NCBI RefSeq assembly: GCF_000340215.1
Contig: NW_006921542.1
Coordinates: 183,610 to 247,609 of the forward strand
Reading direction: 5' to 3'
DNA length: 64,000 nucleotides
From: Pseudocercospora fijiensis CIRAD86
Taxonomy: Eukaryota > Ascomycota > Dothideomycetes > Mycosphaerellales > Mycosphaerellaceae
Shown here: positions 55,992-64,000 of the stretch, piece by piece
Layout of the letters: every line of letters starts with the position of its first letter
Numbering within the stretch: position 1 is the first letter of the stretch
Notes under the pieces: model-generated
The model's database searches: none
The model's input: the letters and a program-made list of their open reading frames with translations, nothing else
What the model was told of the DNA's origin: nothing
Program-made: the position numbers and the translations under genes

Positions 55992-56510
55992 ATTAAAAAG
56001 GAGAAATCTAATCCAGAAGTCTAGAGAATCGGCCTTGTTTTTTAAATTATTAAGAAGAAATTACTAATTTTAAGTTTAAGCGGTTACTTCCGGGGGTGCC
56101 CCCGGTAGATTAATGTCTAAAAATAGTATTTTATAGAAAGAAATTAGCAATTTCTATAGAATTCTAGATATCTAAAGAAGAAATCTAATCCGACAGAATC
56201 GGCCTTGTTTTTTAAATTATTAAGAAGAAATTGCTAATTTTAAGTTTAAGCGGTTACTTCCGGGGGTGCCTCCGGTAGATTAATGTCTAAAAATAGTATC
56301 TTATAGAAAGAAATCAGCAATTTCTATAGAATTCTATATATCTAAAGAAGAAATCCAATCCGATAGAATCGGCCTTGTTTTTTAAATTATTAAGAAGAAA
56401 TTGCTAATTTTAAGTTTAATCGGTTACTTCCGGGGGTGCCCCCGGTAGATTAATGTCTAAAAATAGTATCTTATAGAAAGAAATCAGCAATTTCTATAGA
56501 ATTCTATATA
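55992..56510. repeat. 170-bp tandem repeat with CCGGGGG/CCCCCGG hairpin
   Basis: GGCCTTGTTTTTTAAATTAT stands at 56,031, 56,201 and 56,371, a strict 170-bp period. Each unit carries the palindromic CCGGGGGTGCCCCCGG (7-bp stem, 2-nt loop; one copy has a C>T) and a RAGAAATYAGCAATTTCTATAG block. A fourth, more diverged unit continues after the LINE at 61,437. Confidence 0.9.
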
Positions 56511-56689
56511 GATAGATAGATAGATAGATATTTCATTCGCCTATTGTAGTGCCTTTCGGCCTATGCAGGTCTGTTTCTATATATTGTTTTAGGTAGGAAA
56601 CCAACTTAGTTAGTAAAAACCTCCCTCCTATCCTATTTATAAGTATTGATCTTCCTTGTTTCTTTGTTCTCCTTCCTCTAGGGTATACT

Positions 56690-59600
56690 AGTGTTATAGT
56701 TGTTACCCTCTAACTACCTTGCCTGCTGCCCTGCCCTTCTTTCCCCCTCTTCTTCCCTCCTTCTTATCTACTCCTTAGTTTCCCTTACTAGTGCGAATTG
56801 TTATATAAATCCCTATTTAATAATCCACTTTACTATCCTCTTTAGGTCTTCTTTGCTCTAGATTAGCTTATCGTATTCCCTTTCTATTGCTTTTAGTCTC
56901 TAATTACTTCTGCCTTCTAACTATTAAGGGCAGACTAGTAGTATATACTTAGGGTTCTAAGATTAGTAGCTATATTAGTAAGCCCTACTTTCAATTCCTA
57001 GGACGTTTCTTCTAAATAGGTAAGATCTGAATCTAATGTGTTTAGATCTGATTTAGATAGCTAGGCTTACCTCGGCCCTATTTAGGTCCTTATAGAGCTA
57101 GTAGTTGTATTAACCAAATTTGATTAGTGCCTTTAGGGTTCCTAGTCTAACTTGTGTTTTGTTCTATTCCTGCTCCTATAGGTATCTAGCAATTAATTCT
57201 GCTAGGCTTTGTTTCTCTCCCTTTAGTTTGTCTTCCTTTAGCCTTATATTTAGTCCCTAAAGCTCTTTCTCTAGCATTTCTCTTATTAAGACTCTATATT
57301 GCTCTAGGTCTTTGACTTTCTAGGGAGTTATTTGTAGTCTGTCTCGCCTCCTAGTCCTAATATACTAGGCTTTTATCTTGTCTAGTGCCTTTTAGATAGT
57401 CTGTTAGGCTAGGTATTCTATTGTCTTTACTATATATTAGTGTCTTAGTCCCTTAAAGTATTGTTTAACTAGTAGGATCCCTAATTCTATTTCTACTACC
57501 CTTATTAGTATAGTTTTGTATACTCCTAGGATTTTCTTTAGGCTTTAGGTTTAGGACCTGCTAACTAGTTGTTCAATCCTCTTTAGTATTTTCTCCTAGG
57601 CTGTCTATATCTATGCTCTATATAGCATTACTAGTTTGATAATTGCTTTGTATATAATTTTAGCTTTCTCGAATGTAGCCCCCTATATAGAGGCTATAAG
57701 CCTATTAATGGATTGTATATTAGCATCTGCCCTCTACTTTGCCTTCTTTACTTATAGTCCCTAATTCAGTTTTAGATCTAGCTAGATCCCTAGTACCCTA
57801 AGCTCTACTGATAGTTGGGTTTCAAAGCCTTAGATAGTAATTGATTGCTTTATATTATAGGTTGATTTAGCCTTACTAAAGTGGATAAGCTAGTACTTTT
57901 CTAAGGCGAATTTTGCTCCGTACCTCCTTGCCTATTTTTTATACTCCTAGTGCTTCTCTTCTAGGATCTTATAGTTAGTTTCTATTGTCTTAGACTAGGC
58001 TAGGGTGTTCGTATTATCTATAAACCCTAATGCTAATGTGATTTTTAATTCTAGGAGTGGGAGTAGGTCTACTATAAAGATAAGGAAGAGGATTAGGGAG
58101 AGTATTAATCCTTAGGGGATTCCCTTTTTAGTTAGCATTAGGTCTGATTTGAATTTGCTTAGAATAAGCTATATTGATCTTTCCTATAGGAAGGACTAGA
58201 TGAATTGGACTATCTAGTTTAGTATAGCTTTCTGTTTAAGTATATATAGGAGCCTTTTATAGGAGATATTGTTAAAGGCTCCTAAGATATTAAGGGAGAG
58301 GAGGGTTGCTACCTGGTTTTAACTATAGTGCTAGATATGCTTGATCTGTTCTATAATTAGTTCTATAGCTGTTAGTATTAACCTCTTCTTTCTTCCTCCT
58401 ATCTAGCCTTTAGGAAGGATATTCCTTTCCTAGGCAAAGGTTATTAGCCTTTTAGCGACAATTTTTTCTAGTACCTTACCTATTATATTAAGTAGGGCTA
58501 TTAGTCTATAGGCCTTAAGCTATATATAGTCTTCCTTCTAGGGCTTCCTTAGTACTACTATTAGGGACTTCCTAAATAGTCTTAGGTAGTGTCCTAGTGC
58601 TAGGCTTTATAAAAAGATATTAGCTAGTACTAGGGCTAGCCCCTTCCTATATGCTTTTAGAAGTTTGTTATAGATCTTGTCTTCTCCTAGTACCTTATTA
58701 CCTAGAATTTTCTTTAGGATCTTTTTAATAGTTTCGGGTTTGACCTAGGTGTCTCTTAGTATACCTAGTAGTAGAGTCTCTTATTCTATCTCCTTTATAT
58801 CTAATAGGTCTGCTTATACTTTTCTATAGAAGAAGTGTTGGCCTAGGGCTCTTACTTTCCCTTCTATTATAGTCTGCATTTGTCCTTATTGGTCTATAAT
58901 ATCCGGGAATTGTAGTAGCATATCCTTATCCTGTTTAGGTCTCCTCGCCTATTTAGCTATCCTCTATATCTCTTCTAGTTTCTTTATAATTATTCCTATT
59001 ATAGATCTCTATTCTTATATCTTATCTTTCTTAATCTGGATCTTCTTTTCCTAGTAGGCTTTATTATAGTTGTCCTATACTTCCTAGGTATAGGTTTGTA
59101 TCTACTGCCTCCTAGCCTTCCTTGCTACTTTAACCTTCCTTATACATTTACTAGTCTAGTATAGTTGCTAGTATAGTGAATGTTTCTTTGCTAGGGTATG
59201 CTTTCTAGCTATCTATTTTAGGATTCCTATTAGTTCTTCTACTACTTTGTTAATGTCCTCTAGCCTTAGTAGGTACTTTGTTAAGAGTTCCTCTAGTTTT
59301 AGGTCTCTTTCTAGTTCCTCCTTAATCCTGCCCTATTAGGCACCCTTCTAGTTAAGCTTCTCCTCTAGTTCCCTTTCCTAATTGGCTTAGACATTTAGTT
59401 CAATCTGCACCGGGAAGTGGTCTAATGATTCTTCTAGTTCCTAGTTGATCCTATATCTTATAATCCTATTCCTAATCTAATATAATACAAAGCATAGGTC
59501 TAGTATGCTGCTGCTTCCTCTTGCCTCCTAAGTAATTAGTCCCTTTAGGGTAACAATTTCTATTTCTTCCCTCTCTAATATGTCAATTAGTCTTCCTATT

Positions 59601-60070
59601 AGGAAGTAGTAAGCTAGGGTAAAGTCTAAGCCCTAGAGGGGGTAGTAGAGGTTGAAATCCCTAAGCAGGATTTGGTAGGTATTCCCCTAGATAACTCTAG
59701 GTAGTCTTTCTAGGGTTTTTAGTTAGGTACTGCTTCTTAAGTCTAGTAGTAGGTTGTATATATAGTAGACTTAGAGTGTACCTTAGGATGTCTCTACTTG
59801 AACTAATATTAGGTCCCTATCCTCCTATAGTATAGCCTACTAGGTTTCTGTATCTATCTCCTTACTAATATAGATGTATGTCCTTAGGGCTCCCTAGTTA
59901 TAGATAATTAGGTAGTATCTTAGGTCTTTAACTATTGCTAGTCTCTTTGTATATAGGTTGAGCTAGGGCTCTTAGATTATAATAATATAATGTTCTTTTA
60001 GGTTTAGTACTTGAAGGAAGCTCCTCTATACCTTGTCTTTGCTCTTATTAACATTGTACTATATAATATT
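56690..60070 (-). pseudogene. LINE ORF2: endonuclease-reverse transcriptase (copy 2)
   Basis: Same domain order as in copy 1: endonuclease at about 60,050-59,350, reverse transcriptase at about 58,750-57,850 (KKGIP.GLILSLILF near 58,110), Cys-rich C-terminus near 56,960. The catalytic aspartate region (about 58,010-58,030) again reads FIDN instead of F.DD. Because both copies share this change, it may be convergent RIP at the same TpG/CpA site or inherited from a dead source copy. TAG/TAA stops are frequent. Confidence 0.83.
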
Positions 60071-60109
60071 CAGTAATGTTGCAATGTTTATTAGGTTTTA
60101 TCTATATTA

Positions 60110-61380
60110 TTTCCCTATAAGTTTTCCTTTAGTCTTCCCTTACTTTAGACCAACATTTAACTAAGCTTTGTCTGCCCTGCTTCCTTTCCTACAATATTAA
60201 GGTATCTTAGTCTCCTTAGTTGCTAGTAATTCTCTTGTGCTAGTAAGGCCCTGAATGTGAACCTATTATCTTATCTAGACCTCTTTTATAGCACTTAGCT
60301 AGGTTGCTTCTGTACCTAGCTGCCCTAGCTTATTATATATCTTTTTAGTATATTGATTCTAGCTTCCTTTGCCTTCCTCGCTGCCTATATTCTTACTAGG
60401 CATTCCTTCGCCTAAGAGGGGTGTCTTTTAGTGCAGTATATATATCTTGCTTCTCCCTTGTATACTTTGTATTCTTTAACCTAGTAATCCCCTATATAAT
60501 AGGAGTAGGTGTTGGTTGTCTTTATACACTTAGCTACTAAGTGTCTATAGTGTTAACATTTGAAGCACTGCATTATCCTATAGTTGCTTCTATGTATCTC
60601 TGTTTCTAATCTCTTATAGTCCTAGAACAGCCCCTAGTCTAGCACTATATTAGCTTGCTCTATACTCCCTACCTAGATAATTAGGGAAGACTGCTTCTTA
60701 GTCTCTTCGATTTTCCTTTTAATCTATACTACCTTTGTAATCTTTAGGCCTAGGCATATAGCTTAGTTTTATCTCTATAGGCTCCTAATATCCTGTTCTT
60801 CCTTAAAGCTTCTTATTATACTATAGGCTATAATTATAAATTGCTATTAGGAGACCTTTGCTGTTTTCCCTATCTTAGTTATCTATTCTTTTTGTGTTTC
60901 TAGCTTCTTTTTGTCCTACTCTTATACTATAAACAGCTTGATTACCCCTTTTCCTTCGTTCCTAGCCCTAATTACCTCTTTAACTATAATTCTTTCTACA
61001 ATCTCTTTCCCTATAAGTCCTTAGATTTCCTTTTGCTCTTATAGGTCCGTAATATAGACTCTAACTACTGTCCTCGGGGGTTTTAGCGCCTCCTAACTAG
61101 CTACTACTGCCTAGGTGCGGTAGTTTGGGCTTATTTCCTATTGTTTCTTCGTAATCTTTGCTACGACTATATTAGCTACCTTTATAATTACGTAGCTTGC
61201 CTAGTTATAGATTGCTTTTAGTCCTCTAAGGAGTTCTGAGATTATTATCCTATATGCCCTCTTAGGGGTTCTTCTATCTTCCGCCTTTAGCACCTCCTCT
61301 GCCCTAGTATATAGTGCTTTCCATTCGTCCTCCCTTCCTTCTTAACTGTCTTCCCTTCGTTTCTAATTGTTCGCTGCCAT
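60110..61380 (-). pseudogene. LINE ORF1 (copy 2)
   Basis: ATG complementary to 61,378-61,380, again MAANN. CCHC knuckles lie at about 60,585-60,430, where FKC and H residues are better preserved than in copy 1 (AVFKC.HYRHLVAKC-like). An internal + strand frame at 61,314-61,550 is a shadow. Confidence 0.8.
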
Positions 61381-61436
61381 TTTTTTTCCTCGATATCCGT
61401 ATAGGTAAACTATATAGTCGCTTAGAATTCTATATA

Positions 61437-61600
61437 TCTAAAGAAGAAATCCAATCCGATAGAATTAGGCTTATTTTTTTAAATTATTTAGAAGAAATTA
61501 CTAATTTCAAGTTTAAACTATTTTCTCCGGGAATATACCTAGTAGAGTAAACGTCTAAAATAACGACTTAATAGAAAGATTAAAACGTTCCTATAGGATT
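61437..61600. repeat. fourth unit of the 170-bp repeat, diverged
   Basis: It continues the array after the LINE: AAGAAGAAATCCAATCCGAT, TTTTTTTAAATTATTTAGAA, and CTCCGGGAATATACCTAGTAG in place of the G/C palindrome. It shows that the LINE split the array. Confidence 0.8.
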
Positions 61601-61856
61601 CTATAGCCTACGCTTAATCTACTCGAGATTCTATTATTTTCTATAAACTACTCTAATTTTAATATCTAATCTATAGTAAATAGAAATAGAAAACTATAAA
61701 ATTTATTAGTTATTAGTAAATAGAAAACAAAAATTCAATTCTATCTAATTTGGAGGCTAAGGCTTATAAAGCCCTATAATAAATTATAAGAAAATATTTC
61801 TTTAAGAAAATATACTATATTATTTTATAACTTAGACTATATATAGTCTCTAATAA
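61601..61856. other. AT-rich 3' flank of the hAT gene
   Basis: TA-rich with TAGTAAATAGAAA repeated at about 61,674 and 61,712. Probably the 3' non-coding end of the hAT element. No TIR identified. Confidence 0.5.
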
Positions 61857-64000
61857 CTAGTCTTCTAAATCCATTTCTTCTAAGTCCTCGTTCGTACTAT
61901 CTATATTACTATCTTCTTCTAAAGAATATTGATCCTCTGTTTTAGCTAAATATTCCTCTATAAAATTATTATCTAAGTCATTATTATTATTATTATTATC
62001 GCTAGCCTCTAATATATTACTACTAATACTAATAGGATTATTAAAATCGTCTACCTCTAGAATTGTAGTAAAGCCTAGATTAGCTTGTAGGTTAAGTTGT
62101 TTTAATAACTTATTACGATATCTAAGTCGTTACTATCTATAAGGNNNNNNNNNNNNNNNNNNNNNNNNNNNNNNNNNNNNNNNNNNNNNNNNNNNNNNNN
62201 NNNNNNNNNNNNNNNNNNNNNNNNNNNNNNNNNNNNNNNNNNNNNNNNNNNNNNNNNNNNNNNNNNNNNNNNNNNNNNNNNNNNNNNNNNNNNNNNNNNN
62301 NNNNNNNNNNNNNNNNNNNNNNNNNNNNNNNNNNNNNNNNNNNNNNNNNNTATAACGATTTCTTTTTCAGTACTATATCGCTAGCTTCCGAGAATTTAGA
62401 TTCTATTGGAACGGAAGTAGAGGATAGCGAGAAATAGTCTCTAGCAAGATTATAAATAATAGGTAGTCTAACTTGAATAGACCGATAATAGTCGCTAATA
62501 CTTATATCTTTAGTAATACGAGTTTCGCTTAAATAAGTTGTACCTTCGTCTGTACTTAATAGATTAGTACTACTAGTATTTTCTATTAGAAATTCCTCGT
62601 CGCTATCGTATTCTCTATTAATAGATTTAGAACTACTAGCAATAGTATTTTGCGACTCGTTTTCAATTATTGTTTTATTAAAGGATTGAATATATTCTTC
62701 CTTATATATAGCGACTTTTTCTTTAAAATAATCCTCGATTTCTTTTATTAAATTAGGACTAAAATTCATAATAGATGTCTTAAAAACGCCTATTTTATAT
62801 CTAGGATTTAAGGTTGTACATATTAGTAAGTCTTTTAATTTATTAAAGGTCTTAGACTTATTATTATCTTCTATAGTACTTATATCATCTTGGCTTATAG
62901 GATAATATTCTAATAGTATAGATCTAGCCTCTATAAGGCCGTATTTAATATAAGGATTATCACTATCTCTAATAACAGCTATTAAACCATCTATCTCTTT
63001 AAGAAGTCGAACTATATAAGGGATAGTATTCGATACTGTTTTATATTCTCTAGCCTGAAATTTAATAGTAGTACTCCTAAATACTTCTAGTATATTTCTA
63101 ATATTTTGTAGATAACTCCATTCTTCTTCTAGTATAGTAAATTTATCTAGTTTAAGAGTCTTTTGCTTGCTTTTAGATAGTTTACTAGCGTCGGCTAATA
63201 CACTATTAATTTCATCTTTAAAATAAATAAATCTATTAAGCATAGTATAAGTAGAAAGCCACCTAGTATCGTTATCTCGTAATAATTCTTCGGGGCCTAA
63301 TTTAGTATTATTATCCTTTTTGTATTGTTTAACCTTAGCCGCAAAGGTATTCTTTAAGAAGGGATTATTTCTAAAGCAAAAGATAATATTTCTAATAATA
63401 CTAGGAAGTAGTTTAAGAGATTTATAGAACTCGTAACTAGGATTATTTTTATATATATTATCTAGGTTGTCTTTTAGAACTTTAGTATTATTACTAATAA
63501 AGTATGTATATAATAGTATACGATTAGAAATAAGATTAAGAATATGTGCTACGCAACGATTACCTATAATAGTATAGCCGTACTCTGTTTTATATCTAGT
63601 AGATATATCTTTTACTAGACTATTAACGGGACTAGCGTTATCTCGAGTTACTCCGAATAGACGATTACCAACTCTAGTATCTTTTATTACTTTATTAAAA
63701 GCAGTAAATAGTGCCTAAGAATTATAGATAGTATAGTCGTTTAGAAGCTCGAAACCGATTAAATAATATTCAAGTTTAAATTCTTTATTAATAAAATGTA
63801 TTGTAATGCCTAAGAAGTCTTTATTATTAGACTTAGACTTCCATTCGTCAAACCTTAACGATAGGCGACTATTATTCTTTCTTAAAATAGTATATATAGT
63901 TTCTATTTCGGTTATATAGAAAGTATTAAAAGCCCGTCTAATAGTTTGTCTACTAGGGAGACTTATTTCATTATTTAAATATGTTAGAAGCTCTATAAGA
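61857..64000 (-). pseudogene. hAT-family transposase, little decayed, partial
   Basis: A minus frame open from the window edge to a stop at 61,857-61,859, across a gap of Ns. The frame has RLSLRFDEW at about 63,840, RDNASPVNSLVKDIS near 63,610, GNRCVAHILNLISNR (a hAT core motif resembling C.AH.LNL) at about 63,510-63,560, and DNDTRWLSTY.ML near 63,250. The C-terminal dimerisation region at about 62,480-62,360 has RLPIIYNLARDYFSLSSTSV followed by ESKFSEASD. An acidic Asn/Glu-rich tail ends EEMDLED. I see only one in-frame TAG upstream (about 63,715, Ser-stop-Ala where Trp or Gln is likely) and TAG-TAA just after the gap (about 62,131-62,136). RIP is thus light and the copy young. The N-terminus lies outside the window. 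Confidence 0.85.
62145..62350. other. assembly gap of 206 Ns
   Basis: Unknown bases inside the hAT coding sequence, in the dimerisation domain. The frame is the same on both sides, so the true gap length may be close to a multiple of three plus the run shown. Any indel there cannot be judged. Confidence 0.98.

Larger units (their letters stand above)
56511..61422 (-). mobile_element. Tad1-type LINE, copy 2
   Basis: 4,912 bp on the minus strand, inserted in the 170-bp array, flanked by the 14-bp TSD TAGAATTCTATATA (56,497-56,510 and 61,423-61,436). Its 3' tail is about (GATA)5 on the + strand. It is collinear and highly similar to copy 1 over its whole length; most differences are transitions at CpA/TpG. 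The 5' ends of the copies differ beyond the T-run upstream of the ORF1 start. Both ORFs carry stops. Confidence 0.93.

Noticed and set aside
1..64000. tRNA, rRNA or other structured RNA genes
   Set aside because: No cloverleaf or rRNA-like sequence was noticed on reading; a covariance-model scan was not possible here.

Overview
The window looks like a chromosome segment of a filamentous ascomycete (Pezizomycotina). Evidence: short GT..AG introns, Tad1-type LINEs, Ty1/copia, Ty3/gypsy, hAT and Plavaka-type transposons, and the imprint of repeat-induced point mutation (RIP). Through most of 1-37.8 kb and parts of 42.5-46 and 53.4-64 kb, CpA and TpG are nearly absent and TpA is in excess, while CpG is kept. 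Former CAG, CAA and TGG codons therefore read as TAG or TAA, and transposon frames are recognisable only when those stops are read through. The species cannot be named from the sequence; a Dothideomycete is only a guess.

Layout. 1-12.3 kb holds minisatellites, a RIP-decayed Plavaka-like transposase (+ strand, about 3.5-6.4 kb), a decayed hAT transposase (- strand, about 6.95-9.6 kb) and unidentified decayed frames. 12,320-37,863 is one nested transposon complex. A Ty1/copia element (- strand, TSD GCCTA) carries a Tad1 LINE in its 3' LTR (14-bp TSD) and a Ty3/gypsy element in its RNase H region (- strand, 19,174-32,910, TSD AGTAG). That gypsy in turn contains a chromodomain gypsy (+ strand, 22,110-29,086, TSD GTCGT). 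Target-site duplications, LTR lengths, an empty site in the sister LTR and continuity of the copia reading frame all support this order. The copia and the chromodomain element each carry an extra decayed reading frame antisense to pol, between pol and the 3' LTR.

37.9-42.4 kb is a base-balanced island, hardly touched by RIP, with dispersed repeats, a 123-bp MITE-like element, a protein-repeat relic and a strong hairpin, but no convincing gene. 42.3-45.3 kb is degenerate tandem repeats grading into RIP-type sequence. 46-53.4 kb is the genic island with three predicted proteins I do not recognise: a membrane protein on the - strand (46,552-47,952), a divergently transcribed proline- and tryptophan-rich probable membrane protein (48,887-50,530), and a two-exon probable secretory-pathway protein (50,994-52,950). 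53.4-64 kb is AT-rich again, with palindrome clusters, 320-bp and 170-bp tandem repeats, a spliced gene relic, a second Tad1 LINE inserted into the 170-bp array, and a much less decayed hAT transposase that runs off the right edge and contains a 206-bp assembly gap.

I see no operon-like or defence system. The biological interest lies in the transposon stratigraphy, the fine detail of RIP (boundary inside an LTR, an escaped patch inside reverse transcriptase), the antisense extra frames, and three unrecognised genes between two RIP-affected blocks.
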